From NCBI RefSeq assembly GCF_036688685.1, contig NZ_JAQQPS010000013.1, forward strand, positions 124,001-188,000: a stretch of DNA of 64,000 bases. The letters run 5' to 3'. How positions within the stretch are numbered: position 1 is the first letter of the stretch; every line of letters starts with the position of its first letter. A model generated the notes under the pieces. That model ran no database searches, was not told the origin of the DNA, and was given only the letters and a program-made list of their open reading frames with translations. The position numbers and the translations under genes are program-made. Below are positions 8,166-17,895 of the stretch, piece by piece. Source of the stretch: JALYUM01 sp036688685 (GTDB lineage Bacteria; Pseudomonadota; Gammaproteobacteria; Burkholderiales; Burkholderiaceae_D).

Positions 8166-9928
8166 TGCCGGCCCACGCCTGTCCAAGCTGCGCGCCGCTT
8201 GACGCCTGCGTGTGCCCCGCCGTCATGCATGCCGCCGGCCGGCCAGGCACGCTGCACCTGGCCGCGCCTTACTGGGGCTCGCGCCACCGCTGGCGCGCCT
8301 GGCTGCTGGTGGCGCTGTGGCTAGGCATCACGCTCGGCTCCGCGTGGCTATATGTGCGCGCCAACCAACTGACCGGCGAACTGACCGACGCGCTGCTGGC
8401 CCGCAAATGGGATCTGCTGCAACGGGTGGTCTGGCTGACCATCGGCGTCGGCGTGCTGGTGGCCGCCCTCGGCGTGGTGCGCACCGCCATCATCGAGCTG
8501 ATCGACCTGGATTGGCGCACCTGGCTCACCAACCATTACCTGGAACGCTGGTTCAGCGCGCACGCCTACTACGACATCGAGCGCGATGGCGAACTCTCGC
8601 ATGCCGACCAGCGCATTGCCGAAGACGTGCGCCTGTTCGCCAACAGCAGCATCGTCAACCTGTCGAACGTGATCAACGTGGTGATCAGCATCGTGGCCTT
8701 CACCTCGGTCCTGTGGTCGCTGTCGGGCACGCTAAGCATCGCGCTCGGCGGCGTGCATCTGCGCATACCCGGTTACATGGTCTACGTCGCGGTGGCCTAC
8801 AACCTGGCTTATTTCATGCTGGTGCACTGGGTCGGCAAGCACCTGATCGGCCTCGGCATGAAAAAGCAGACCGTCGAGGCGGACTACCGCCACGGCGCCA
8901 TGCAGGTGCGCGAAAACGCCGAGCAGATTGCGTTTTATGGCGGCGCCGCCAACGAACTGCAGCGCCTGCGCAGGCGCTTCGCGAAAATCCGCAGCAACGT
9001 GCTGGCCATCGTGGCCCGCACCGCCAAGCTGGAAATGACGCGCGCGGTCTACGGCCAGGTGTTCGCCGTGCTGCCCACGCTGACCGCCCTGCCGCGCTAT
9101 TTTGCCGGTGAAATCACCTTGGGTGGCGTGACCCAGGCGGTGGGCGCGTTCGGCCAGCTGAGCGCGTCACTGGGCTATTTTCAAAGCGCCTACCAGAGCT
9201 TCGCGATGTGGCTGGGGCTGGCAAACCGGCTGCGCGATTTGTCCTGGGCCATCGACAAGGCGCATGCCCGGCCTAACGGCTTTACCGTGGCGCGCGCCAG
9301 CCAGGCCGGCATCCACAGCAGCGACCTGGCCTTGCACACGCCGCATGGCGAGCCGCTGGCCGATGTGGCGCCGCTGCGGCTGGCGGCAGGCAGCCGCACG
9401 CTGGTACGCGGGCCGTCCGGTACCGGCAAGAGTACCCTGCTGCGCGCACTGGCCGGCTTGTGGCTGCATGGCGCCGGCACCGTCACGCTGCCGGCCGCGG
9501 CCCGGATCATGTTCTTGCCTCAACGCAGCTACCTGCCGACCGGCAGCTTCAAGGCCGCCATGTGCTATCCGATGATGCCCGACCAGTTCGACGACGCCGC
9601 CTGCCAGCGCGTGCTGGACGCCTGCGGCCTGGCGACCCGGATCACCTCGCTGCACACCAGCGACAACTGGCAGCAACTGCTGTCCGGCGGCGAACAGCAG
9701 CGCGTCGCGTTTGCCCGCGTGTTGCTGCAACGGCCTGATTTCGTGTTCCTCGACGAAGCGACCAGCGCGCTCGACCCGGCCACCGAGGCCAGCCTGTACC
9801 AGACCCTGATCACCGAACTGCCCGACAGCGCCATCATCAGCGTGGCGCACCGCGCCGCCGTGGCCGATTACCACGACGACATCATCGAACTGACGCCGAG
9901 CGGCGCGCCGTCCGCGCAACCGTGCTGA
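8165..9928 (+). CDS. SbmA/YddA-type ABC transporter, fused permease/ATPase
   Basis: 587 aa. The N-terminal half is an ABC_membrane_2-type permease (about six helices, residues 35-330). The C-terminal half is a nucleotide-binding domain with Walker A GPSGTGKST, signature LSGGEQQRVAFAR and Walker B FVFLDEATSAL. This layout is that of the vitamin B12/bleomycin/antimicrobial-peptide uptake family (YddA, Rv1819c-like). Substrates of such proteins are peptides or amphipathic molecules; the one here is not predictable. A Cys-rich N-terminal patch (CPSCAPLDACVCP) is unusual and could bind metal or be a start-site artefact. The ATG overlaps the stop of a 27-codon ORF. Confidence 0.88.
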   Translation: MPAHACPSCAPLDACVCPAVMHAAGRPGTLHLAAPYWGSRHRWRAWLLVALWLGITLGSAWLYVRANQLTGELTDALLARKWDLLQRVVWLTIGVGVLVAALGVVRTAIIELIDLDWRTWLTNHYLERWFSAHAYYDIERDGELSHADQRIAEDVRLFANSSIVNLSNVINVVISIVAFTSVLWSLSGTLSIALGGVHLRIPGYMVYVAVAYNLAYFMLVHWVGKHLIGLGMKKQTVEADYRHGAMQVRENAEQIAFYGGAANELQRLRRRFAKIRSNVLAIVARTAKLEMTRAVYGQVFAVLPTLTALPRYFAGEITLGGVTQAVGAFGQLSASLGYFQSAYQSFAMWLGLANRLRDLSWAIDKAHARPNGFTVARASQAGIHSSDLALHTPHGEPLADVAPLRLAAGSRTLVRGPSGTGKSTLLRALAGLWLHGAGTVTLPAAARIMFLPQRSYLPTGSFKAAMCYPMMPDQFDDAACQRVLDACGLATRITSLHTSDNWQQLLSGGEQQRVAFARVLLQRPDFVFLDEATSALDPATEASLYQTLITELPDSAIISVAHRAAVADYHDDIIELTPSGAPSAQPC

Positions 9929-10018
9929 CATGATTGCCGTGCCGACACATCGTGCGTCGGCATTGCGCTGCCATCGTTTAAGATGTGCCAACACCAACCT
10001 CGTCAATACGCGCCGCCC

Positions 10019-11077
10019 ATGCACCAGTTCACCCTCCAGCAAAAATCCTTCCTGTTACTGCTCGCCCTCGTCACCATCGGCTTCGCCTGGGTGCTGCTGC
10101 CTTTCGGCGGCGCCGTCTTCTGGGGCGTAGTGCTGGCCATCGTGTTCGCGCCGGTGTACCGCTGGCTGCTGAAGAAAACCGGCCAGAAACCGAACCTGGC
10201 CTCGTTTCTGACGCTGCTGCTGATCATCGTGATCGTCATCCTGCCCTTGACACTGATCGCGGTCTCGCTGGTCGACCAGGTGGCATCGGTGGTCGAGATG
10301 GTGCGCTCCGGCGAGCTGACGGTTGGCATGTTTTTCAGCAAGGTCATGGCCGCCCTGCCCGCCTGGCTGGTCAACCTGCTCGACCGCTTCAATCTCACCA
10401 GCCTGGCCAGCCTGCAGCAAAAGCTGACTGCCGCCGCGTCGCAGATCAGCCAGACGCTGGCGCTGCAAGCGATCAACGTCAGCCTCTACACGGTCGACTT
10501 TTTGACCAGCCTGTGCATCATGCTGTACCTGCTGTTTTTCCTGCTGCGCGACGGCGCCGTGCTGTCCGCGAAAATCCGCAGCGCCGTGCCGCTGTCGCAA
10601 AAGTACAAGCAACGCCTGTTCGGCAATTTTACGACCGTGATCCGTGCCACCGTCAAAGGCAATATCTTGGTGGCAATTGCCCAGGGTGCGCTGGGGGGGC
10701 TGGCGTTCTGGTTCCTGGACGTGCGCGCGCCGCTGCTGTGGGCGGTGCTGATGGCCTTCCTGTCGCTGCTGCCGGCCATTGGCGCGGCGCTGGTCTGGGC
10801 CCCGGTCGCGCTGTATTTCCTGGCCACGGGCTCAGTGTGGGAAGGCGTGGCCTTGACGGTCTGGGGGGTGGTGGTGATCGGTCTGGTCGACAACATCCTG
10901 CGTCCGCTGCTGGTCGGCAAGGACACCAAGATGCCCGATTACATCGTGTTGTTCTCGACGGTGGGCGGCATGGCGCTATTCGGCCTGAACGGGTTCGTGA
11001 TCGGCCCGGTCGTTGCCGCCCTGTTCATCGCGGCGTGGGACTTGTTTGCCTCCGCCAGCGAATTTCACACTGACTGA
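10019..11077 (+). CDS. AI-2E family transporter (PerM/YdiK-like)
   Basis: 352 aa, about eight membrane helices with the family's typical layout: two N-terminal helices, a central amphipathic region (residues about 110-150), then FLLRDG and the C-terminal helices with GLVDNILRPLLVGKDTKMP, the most conserved signature of the AI-2E/PerM family. Known members include TqsA (AI-2 export) and Na+/H+ antiporters, so the substrate is open. ATG 10019 is chosen because the earlier in-frame start lacks a membrane-like lead and sits in the intergenic gap. Confidence 0.88.
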   Translation: MHQFTLQQKSFLLLLALVTIGFAWVLLPFGGAVFWGVVLAIVFAPVYRWLLKKTGQKPNLASFLTLLLIIVIVILPLTLIAVSLVDQVASVVEMVRSGELTVGMFFSKVMAALPAWLVNLLDRFNLTSLASLQQKLTAAASQISQTLALQAINVSLYTVDFLTSLCIMLYLLFFLLRDGAVLSAKIRSAVPLSQKYKQRLFGNFTTVIRATVKGNILVAIAQGALGGLAFWFLDVRAPLLWAVLMAFLSLLPAIGAALVWAPVALYFLATGSVWEGVALTVWGVVVIGLVDNILRPLLVGKDTKMPDYIVLFSTVGGMALFGLNGFVIGPVVAALFIAAWDLFASASEFHTD

Positions 11078-11093
11078 TCCACGATTGCGGCGC

Positions 11094-12014
11094 TTACACC
11101 CGACCGGAGGGCGTCAGTGAATTGGCCAGCACATCGAGCAAGAGCTTTACTTTCGGCAGGTATTGGCGGCTTTTCAGCCACACCAGGTTGATCGGCAAGC
11201 CATCGGTTGCCAGTTGCGGCAACACCTCCACCAACAAACCCTGCTCGACCTGCTGCTTCACGGCCCAGGTCGGCAACTGCGCAATGCCGAGTCCCGCGAG
11301 GATGGCCGCCACCTGACCGGCAGCATCGCCCACCGCAATCCGGCCCGGCATGACGCGCTGTTCCAGCGGCGCCGCGCCGGCGCCGGCAAACAGCCACGAG
11401 TTGACCAGGCCGTCAGAGCGGCCGTACACCACGCGGTCATGCTGCTCCAGGTCGGTGTCAAGTTGCGGCGTGCCCCTGCGCGCTAGGTAAGCCGGTGACG
11501 CGCAGAAAATCAGGCGCTCGGCGCCCAGGTAGCGATGGCCCAGCGCAGTCGGCCAAGTGTTCGGACCGCCGATACGCACCACGATGTCGATGCGTTCTTC
11601 GACCAGGTCGACAAAGTGGTCCGACATTGAGATATGCGGCATCAGCAAGTGGTGGTCGGCAATGAAGGCGAGGATGACGGGCAAGGCGTGCAACTGGCCG
11701 AACGAGGCCGGCAGGTCGATGCGCACGCGCCCGGTTGGCTCGACGTACTCGGCGCCGATCTGCGTTTCCACTTCTTCCAGGTCGGCCAGCACGCGCAAGC
11801 AGGTCTGGTAAAACACACTGCCGGCGTCGGTCAGCGCGAGTTTGCGCGTGGTGCGCGCGAACAGGCGCGCCTGCAAGCGCTTTTCAAGCCGCGCAATGCT
11901 TTTGCTGACGGCAGAACTGGTCAGATTGAGGCGCTCGGCGGCGGACGCAAAACTGCCGCGCTCCACCACGCTGACAAACACGTCGAGGCCTTTCAGCCGT
12001 TCGGAAGGAAGCAT
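11094..12014 (-). CDS. LysR-family transcriptional regulator
   Basis: 306 aa. N-terminal winged HTH typical of LysR (VERGSFASAAERLNLTSSAV, residues about 16-35) and a C-terminal periplasmic-binding-like effector domain. It is divergent from the MFS gene at 12120 with a 105-bp AT-rich gap between them. By the usual LysR arrangement it probably controls that transporter and itself. The effector is unknown. Confidence 0.9.
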   Translation of the reverse strand: MLPSERLKGLDVFVSVVERGSFASAAERLNLTSSAVSKSIARLEKRLQARLFARTTRKLALTDAGSVFYQTCLRVLADLEEVETQIGAEYVEPTGRVRIDLPASFGQLHALPVILAFIADHHLLMPHISMSDHFVDLVEERIDIVVRIGGPNTWPTALGHRYLGAERLIFCASPAYLARRGTPQLDTDLEQHDRVVYGRSDGLVNSWLFAGAGAAPLEQRVMPGRIAVGDAAGQVAAILAGLGIAQLPTWAVKQQVEQGLLVEVLPQLATDGLPINLVWLKSRQYLPKVKLLLDVLANSLTPSGRV

Positions 12015-12119
12015 GATTTATTCGGGAATCCAATTCATTAATTAACGTAAATATTACCATCAATGTGCCTACAATTCTGCAATAAAATGGCTGATTAACC
12101 ATTCCAATGATCGATCACC
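12015..12119. promoter_or_regulatory. divergent LysR/MFS promoter region
   Basis: A 105-bp AT-rich gap between divergent genes, with AT-rich blocks such as ATTCATTAATTAACG and TACAATTCTGCAATAAAAT. It should carry both promoters and the LysR operator; no single T-N11-A box stands out decisively. Confidence 0.45.
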
Positions 12120-13301
12120 ATGGACGCCTCCACTCCCCGCTCCGGCCTGCAAATCTGGATCATGGCCATCGCCGCCTTCGTTATCGTCACCACCGAATTT
12201 CTCATCGTCGGCCAGTTGCCCGCCCTGGCCAAGGACCTGAACATTTCGGTCGCCGCCGCCGGCCAGCTGGTCACCCTGTTCGCGTTCACCGTCATGCTGT
12301 TCGGCCCGTTCATGACGGCGCGCCTGTCCCACCTGGGCCGCAAGGGACTGTTCGTGACCATCCTCGGCGTGTTCTGCGCCGCCAACGTGCTGGCGGCGGT
12401 GGCGCCAAATATCTGGGTGCTGGCGCTGGCGCGCTTCATTCCGGCACTGCTGCTGCCGGTCTTCTGGGGCACCGCCAGTGAAACGGCCGGCCAGCTGGCC
12501 GGCCCGAAAAACGCCGGCCGCGCGGTCGGCAAGGTCTATCTCGGCATCTCCGCGGCGATGGTATTCGGCATCCCGCTGGGCACCCTGGCGACCGACGCCA
12601 TCGGCTGGCGCAACACCTTCTTCATCCTGGCCGGCCTGTCGCTGCTGATGGCCGTGCTGATACAAACCTTCATGCCGACCCTGCCGGTGCCGGGCGTCGC
12701 CAAGGGCCAGAAACAGACCGCCATCTTCAAGGACAAGCGGTTTCTGGCCCACATCGCCCTCTCGGTGCTGGCCTTTACCGCCATGTTCACGGCCTACACC
12801 TATCTGGCCGACATCCTCGAGCGCGTGGCCGGGATTGCCCCGGCCCAGGTCGGCTGGTGGCTGATGGGCTTTGGCGCGGTCGGCATGGTGGGTAACTACA
12901 TCGGCGGGCGCGTGGTCGACGCCAATCCGCTCGGCGCCACGGCGACCTTCCTGCTGATCCTGATCGCCGGCATGATCGGCACCCTGCTCACTGTCCAACA
13001 CCATGGCCTGATGGCGCTGGCGCTGGCAGTCTGGGGGCTGGCCTACACGGCGCTGTTCCCGGTGTGCCAGGTGCGCGTGATGCAAGCCGGCAGTGCCGCC
13101 CAGGCGCTGGCCGGGACCATGAATGTGTCGGCGGCAAACGCCGGCATCGGCCTCGGTGCAATGATCGGCGGCGCGGCGATCGGCACCTGGGGTGTCAGCT
13201 CGCTGATGGCCATTTCGAGCGTCATCGCGGTGCTCGGCATCGCGGTGACGCTGTGGATGATGGCGCTGCAGCGTGCACCGCAAGTTACCGTCAACGCATA
13301 A
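12120..13301 (+). CDS. MFS transporter (DHA1 / AraJ-like efflux permease)
   Basis: 393 aa with twelve predicted membrane helices and the MFS loop-2/3 motif region GPFMTARLSHLGRKGLF. The N-terminal TEFLIVGQLPALAKDL resembles the sugar-efflux/purine-efflux (AraJ, NepI) branch of DHA1. Expected role is proton-driven export of a small molecule. It is divergently transcribed from the LysR gene, its likely regulator. Confidence 0.88.
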   Translation: MDASTPRSGLQIWIMAIAAFVIVTTEFLIVGQLPALAKDLNISVAAAGQLVTLFAFTVMLFGPFMTARLSHLGRKGLFVTILGVFCAANVLAAVAPNIWVLALARFIPALLLPVFWGTASETAGQLAGPKNAGRAVGKVYLGISAAMVFGIPLGTLATDAIGWRNTFFILAGLSLLMAVLIQTFMPTLPVPGVAKGQKQTAIFKDKRFLAHIALSVLAFTAMFTAYTYLADILERVAGIAPAQVGWWLMGFGAVGMVGNYIGGRVVDANPLGATATFLLILIAGMIGTLLTVQHHGLMALALAVWGLAYTALFPVCQVRVMQAGSAAQALAGTMNVSAANAGIGLGAMIGGAAIGTWGVSSLMAISSVIAVLGIAVTLWMMALQRAPQVTVNA

Positions 13302-13383
13302 CTAAAAGCCGTTATTTTTGTCGCATTGGTGCCTAATTTTCACGTATTTAGGTGCCCATCGACAATAGCCATTAAAATGAACC

Positions 13384-14730
13384 ATGGAACATTTTATTGG
13401 CTCCCCTGCTGCCAGTTTCACCGACCTCCTGCTCGACGCCGTCTGCGTGGTTGATGCGCGTGGGCGCTTCGTGTTCGTCAGCGCCGCCTGCGAGCAGATC
13501 TTCGGCTACACGCAGACCGAAATGATCGGCATGACGATGATCGAGCTGGTGGCGCCGCACGACCGCGTGCGCACCCTGTCGGCAGCCACGTCCGTCATGG
13601 GCGGTACGCCGTTCCCCCATTTCGAGAATCAGTATGTGCGCAAGGACGGCAGTCTGGTCGACATCCTGTGGTCGGCGCGCTGGTCCGAGCAGGACCAGGT
13701 ACGCGTGGCGATTGCGCGCGACATCACGGTGATGAAACGCACCGAGGCCATGCAAGCAGCGCTGTACGCCATCTCCGAGGCGGCCCATGCCGCCGACGAC
13801 CTCGATACCCTGTTTGCGCGCAGCCACGCCATCATCGGCAAACTGCTGCCGATCGCCAGTTTTTCGGTGGCGCTGCACGGCGACCATGGCTGCACGCTGC
13901 ATTGCGATTTCCAGGCCGCGGACAGCGCGCCACACGACCCGCTGTTGCACGCCGAGCTGGTCAGCCTGCTGTGCGAACATGTCACGCGCCAGAAGGCGCC
14001 CTTGCTGCTGCAGCATCCAGCGCCGGCCGGCCTGGCGCCAGCCTTGCGCGCGGCAGTCGACGGCATGCCGGGCAGCGCCCTGGCCGTGCCCTTGTGCGAC
14101 CAGGAGCGCACGATTGGCGTGCTGGTCCTGCGCAGCAGCCTGATTGGTGCGCGCTACACCCACCGCGACCGCGACCTGGTGGCCTTCGTCTCGACCCAGC
14201 TGGCCGCCAGTATCGGCCGCAAGCAGCTGCATGCGCAAATGCGCTTCATGGCCATGCATGACGAACTGACGCGCCTGCCCAACCGGCGCCTGTTCCATGA
14301 TCGCCTCGCCACCAGTCTGGCGCGTGCCCAGCGCCAGCAGTCCAGGCTGGCGCTGCTGTTCATCGACCTGAACCGCTTCAAGCAGGTCAACGACCAGCAT
14401 GGCCATGCCTGCGGCGACCGCCTGCTGCAGGAAACCGCGCGCCGCATCAAGGCCTGCCTGCGCGAGGCGGACACGCTGGCGCGCATCGGTGGTGACGAAT
14501 TCGTGGTGCTGCTCGAGAGCATCCTGCTGCCGCACGACGCCGCGCTGGTGGCCGATAAAATTCACCTGGCGCTGGCGGCGCCGGTCGAGCTGGGCAATGG
14601 TTTGAGGATACCGATCACGGTCAGCGTGGGCCTTGCGCTGTACCCGGAACATGGGGCCGACACCAAGGCGCTGCTGGCGCATGCCGACCAGGCGATGTAT
14701 GCCGCCAAGGCGGCCCTCGCCATATCCTAG
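13384..14730 (+). CDS. PAS-GAF-GGDEF diguanylate cyclase
   Basis: 448 aa, no membrane segments. PAS domain (residues about 12-125, with FVFVSAACEQIFGYT), GAF domain (about 135-275), then a C-terminal GGDEF domain with an intact ARIGGDEFVVLL active site and DLNRFKQVNDQHGHACGD. The final AMYAAK motif is present. It should synthesise cyclic di-GMP in response to a cytoplasmic cue. No EAL domain follows. It stands alone between the MFS and CocE-type genes. Confidence 0.92.
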   Translation: MEHFIGSPAASFTDLLLDAVCVVDARGRFVFVSAACEQIFGYTQTEMIGMTMIELVAPHDRVRTLSAATSVMGGTPFPHFENQYVRKDGSLVDILWSARWSEQDQVRVAIARDITVMKRTEAMQAALYAISEAAHAADDLDTLFARSHAIIGKLLPIASFSVALHGDHGCTLHCDFQAADSAPHDPLLHAELVSLLCEHVTRQKAPLLLQHPAPAGLAPALRAAVDGMPGSALAVPLCDQERTIGVLVLRSSLIGARYTHRDRDLVAFVSTQLAASIGRKQLHAQMRFMAMHDELTRLPNRRLFHDRLATSLARAQRQQSRLALLFIDLNRFKQVNDQHGHACGDRLLQETARRIKACLREADTLARIGGDEFVVLLESILLPHDAALVADKIHLALAAPVELGNGLRIPITVSVGLALYPEHGADTKALLAHADQAMYAAKAALAIS

Positions 14731-14788
14731 AATCATTTCCGGGTGGCTGCGTTATGATCAATTCCTCAACCTGCCACCGGAACCGAAG

Positions 14789-16723
14789 ATGACGCCCCTG
14801 CCCCGCCGCATCGCCCTTGCCCTGTTCGCCAGTACCCTCGCCGCCCACTTCAGCGCCCTCGCGCAGACGCCTGCCGTCAGCGCCGACATGGTCCAGAACG
14901 GGACCGACATCGCCGCCAAATGGGTCGCGCCGAGCGCCGACTTCGACTACGTCCGGCGCGAAGTGGAACTGCCGATGCGCGACGGCGTCAAGCTGCACAC
15001 CGTGATCCTGATTCCCAAGGGCGCGCAGGACTTGCCGCTGCTGCTCGAACGCACGCCGTACAACGCCGGCGAATTTTCGAAAGCGGCAGTCCCGCGCCTG
15101 CGCGAAGCGGTCAGCGCGGCCAACCGCGAATGGGTCGACGACCGCTACATCATCGTGCACCAGGACATCCGCGGCAAATACGGCTCGCAGGGTAAATATG
15201 TGATGACGCGCCCGCCCGTGGGCGCCCTCAACCCCAGCAAAACCGACGACACCACCGACGCCTGGGACACCATCGACTGGCTGATCAAGAACGTCAAGGA
15301 AAGCAACCAGAAAGTCGGCATGATCGGCTCGTCCTACGACGGCTGGACCGTGGCCAACGCCCTGCTCGGACCGCACCCTGCCTTGAAAGTGGCGGCGCCG
15401 CAAAGCCCGATGATCGACGGCTGGATGGGCGACGACTGGTTCCACTACGGCGCCTTCCGCCAGGTCAACCTCGATTATTTTACCGGCCAGACCAGCAAGA
15501 CCGGCAAGGGTGAGTCGGTGCAGCGCGCCGGCCTTGACGACTACCAGAATTTCCTCGACGTTGGCTCGGCCGGCGACTGGGCCAGGCGCGCTGGCTTCGA
15601 GCAGCTGCCGTTCTGGAACCGCTTGTCGAGTCACCCGTCCTACGACGCCTTCTGGCAAGGCCAGGCCCTCGACCGCGACCTGGTAGCGCGGCCCTCGAAG
15701 GTGCCCTCCATGTGGCTGCAGGGCCTGTGGGACCAGGAAGACATGTACGGCGCCGTCGTCGCGTGGGAAAAACTCACCGCCAAGGGCTACGACAACAACC
15801 ACCTGGTGATGGGGCCGTGGGCGCACAGCCAGGTCAACGGCAAGGCCGAAACGCTGGGACCGCTCAAGTTCAAGGGCGACACGGCCGCCGACTTCCGCAA
15901 GGATGTCCTGATCCCGTTCTTCAACACGTATCTGAAAGACCGCACGCCGGCCACACCGCTGCCGCCGGTAATGATTTATAACGTTCCCGAAAACCGTTGG
16001 GACAGTTTTGCAAAATGGCCCGGCACGTCCACGCTGGCGCCGCTGTACCTGCAGGCCAACAACGGCCTGGCCTTTGCGCCAGCCGCCGCCGGCGAGGACA
16101 GCTATGTCTCCGATCCCGCCAAACCGGTGCCTTTCCTGGCGCCGCCAATGGCGTTTTCCGAGCGCGCGCGCTGGGTCAGCTGGCTGCTGCAGGACCAGCG
16201 GTTTGTGGCCACGCGCACCGACGTGCTGTCGTATCAGACACCGGTGCTCACGAATGCGGTGACGGTGCAGGGCGCGCCGCTGGCCGACATCTTTGCCAGG
16301 ACCAGCGGCAGCGACCTGGACGTGGTGGTAAAAATCATCGACGTCTATCCGCCGACCGTCCCGGAGCAGCCGGAAATGGGCGGCTATCAGCTGGCCGTCT
16401 CGATGGACATCTTCCGCGGCCGCTACCGCGACAGCTTCGAGAAGCCGAGCGCCATTCCATCGAACACGGTGCAGAACTACAAGTTCCGCCTGCCGACCAT
16501 GAACTACGTGTTCAAGCCGGGCCACCGCATCATGGTGCAAATCCAGTCGAGCCTGTTCCCGCTGTATGACCGCAATCCGCAGACCTTCGTGCCGAATATT
16601 TTCTTCGCGAAGAAGGCGGATTACCAGAAGGCGACGGTGTCGGTGCTGCACGGACCGGACGGCGCCAGTGCGGTGCTGCTGCCGGTGGTATCGGCCAGTA
16701 CCGCGATCGCTGTCACGCGATAA
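14789..16723 (+). CDS. CocE/NonD family hydrolase (X-Pro dipeptidyl-peptidase-like)
   Basis: 644 aa, secreted: signal peptide with cleavage near HFSALAQTPA. S15/CocE alpha/beta hydrolase domain with the nucleophile in MIGSSYDGWT, an oxyanion-side Tyr in ERTPYNAG and the catalytic-domain His in GPWAHSQVNG. The C-terminal jelly-roll (PepX_C) spans roughly residues 400-640. Family members are acylases, glutaryl-7-ACA acylases or cocaine-esterase-type enzymes. The substrate cannot be told. The ATG at 14789 directly precedes the signal peptide. Confidence 0.9.
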   Translation: MTPLPRRIALALFASTLAAHFSALAQTPAVSADMVQNGTDIAAKWVAPSADFDYVRREVELPMRDGVKLHTVILIPKGAQDLPLLLERTPYNAGEFSKAAVPRLREAVSAANREWVDDRYIIVHQDIRGKYGSQGKYVMTRPPVGALNPSKTDDTTDAWDTIDWLIKNVKESNQKVGMIGSSYDGWTVANALLGPHPALKVAAPQSPMIDGWMGDDWFHYGAFRQVNLDYFTGQTSKTGKGESVQRAGLDDYQNFLDVGSAGDWARRAGFEQLPFWNRLSSHPSYDAFWQGQALDRDLVARPSKVPSMWLQGLWDQEDMYGAVVAWEKLTAKGYDNNHLVMGPWAHSQVNGKAETLGPLKFKGDTAADFRKDVLIPFFNTYLKDRTPATPLPPVMIYNVPENRWDSFAKWPGTSTLAPLYLQANNGLAFAPAAAGEDSYVSDPAKPVPFLAPPMAFSERARWVSWLLQDQRFVATRTDVLSYQTPVLTNAVTVQGAPLADIFARTSGSDLDVVVKIIDVYPPTVPEQPEMGGYQLAVSMDIFRGRYRDSFEKPSAIPSNTVQNYKFRLPTMNYVFKPGHRIMVQIQSSLFPLYDRNPQTFVPNIFFAKKADYQKATVSVLHGPDGASAVLLPVVSASTAIAVTR

Positions 16724-16747
16724 GCCATCACCGGCAACCTGAAAACC

Positions 16748-16817
16748 GTCATGCCGGCGCAAGCCGGTACCCATACTGCGCTGACAGTATCTTGCTCTTG
16801 AGTCAGCATGGGTCCCC
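16748..16817. repeat. REP/BIME-like palindromic intergenic element
   Basis: Convergent 3' ends flank a compact palindromic stretch: a CCGGC-gcaa-GCCGG hairpin at 16754-16767 and an outer pair ACCCAT (16769-16774) / ATGGGT (16808-16813) with related CTGAC/GTCAG arms inside. It resembles short dispersed extragenic repeats of proteobacteria that begin GTCATGCCGGCGCAAGCCGG. It may double as a bidirectional terminator. Copy number in the genome is unknown. Confidence 0.5.
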
Positions 16818-16821
16818 CTTT

Positions 16822-17805
16822 TCAGCGGGAGGACGGCTGTGGGACTGACGCCGCAAGCGTGCTTGTCCGCTGCAGCGCCGCCAGCATCTGGCGCACGCCC
16901 TCCTGATACGACGTCTTGCGCACTGGCCCGATCAGCCCCTGCAGCGCGCTGTCATCCATGCGCAGCGGCTCGGTCAACAGGTAATTCATTTCCACCATCT
17001 CGCGCATTATCCGGTTGAACAGGCCGAGCACGCGCAGCATGGTCTTGCCGGCCACGCGCAGCTTCACGGGCGCGCCGGTCTGCCGCTCGATTTCCGTCAC
17101 CATGGCGCGCTGCGTCGTCACGCCGACACCGGCCAGATGCCAGAACTTGCCCCACGCGCCCGGCGCCGCCGCCAGTTTCACCACCACCGGCCCCACATCC
17201 GGCACGAACACGAATTCATGCGCAGCGTCGATGGGGCCGAGCATGTTCGCCGTGCCGCCTTCGCGCGCCGCCACCGCCGCGCCATGCAACAAGCTCGCCG
17301 CCACGCCAGGCCCGTAAAAGTCGGGCAGGCGCAGCACCGTGGCATTGATGCGCCCTTCCCGATGTGCGGCCATCAGGATATCCTCCTGCTCCATGCGCAT
17401 GCGCCCCTTGAAGGTGTGCGGCCGGCGCGGCTGGTCTTCGCGCACTGGTTTGCCGTCGGTGCGGCCATACGGATACACGGTGCCGATCAGGATCACATTC
17501 TTCACACCGGCGGCAATCGCGCCTTCGAGCGTCTTGCGCATCAGTTCAGGATGCAGTTCGAACTGCCAGTAGTTCACGCCCACCAGGTAGACCAGGGTCT
17601 CGATGCCGCTGGCGGCCGCCTGCACCGACGCCGGCCGGTCCGGGTTCCACGTGACGATCTCGGCCAGCGCATCGTCCCCATAGTCACGGCGCAAGCTGGC
17701 AGCGTCGCGCCCGACCACGCGGTAACGCTGGCCGGCAGCGCGCAAGGCCGCGGCGATGCTGTTTCCAATGGCGCCGGCGGCACCGAACAGGGCAATTTTC
17801 GACAT
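16822..17805 (-). CDS. NAD(P)-binding extended-SDR-like oxidoreductase/epimerase
   Basis: 327 aa. N-terminal Rossmann motif LFGAAGAIGNSIA, then a Tyr-containing stretch YPYGRTDGKPV, as in NAD-dependent epimerase/dehydratase or atypical SDR proteins. AAAAGGAAATGT before the ATG at 17805 gives a good RBS. It is divergent from a LysR regulator at 17896 that probably controls it. The substrate is unknown. Confidence 0.82.
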   Translation of the reverse strand: MSKIALFGAAGAIGNSIAAALRAAGQRYRVVGRDAASLRRDYGDDALAEIVTWNPDRPASVQAAASGIETLVYLVGVNYWQFELHPELMRKTLEGAIAAGVKNVILIGTVYPYGRTDGKPVREDQPRRPHTFKGRMRMEQEDILMAAHREGRINATVLRLPDFYGPGVAASLLHGAAVAAREGGTANMLGPIDAAHEFVFVPDVGPVVVKLAAAPGAWGKFWHLAGVGVTTQRAMVTEIERQTGAPVKLRVAGKTMLRVLGLFNRIMREMVEMNYLLTEPLRMDDSALQGLIGPVRKTSYQEGVRQMLAALQRTSTLAASVPQPSSR

Positions 17806-17867
17806 GACATTTCCTTTTGGTGAGTGAATGCAGCCAGTGTGCCGCATTGACTTGGCAAAGGAAATTG

Positions 17868-17883
17868 GATAACTTCGCTTATC
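17868..17883. promoter_or_regulatory. candidate LysR operator, GATAA-N6-TTATC
   Basis: A perfect 5-bp inverted repeat (GATAA / TTATC) separated by six bases lies in the 90-bp gap between the divergent oxidoreductase and LysR genes, 13 bp before the LysR ATG. The size and placement are those of a LysR-type T-N11-A box. Confidence 0.45.
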
Positions 17884-17895
17884 TTCTATACACGA

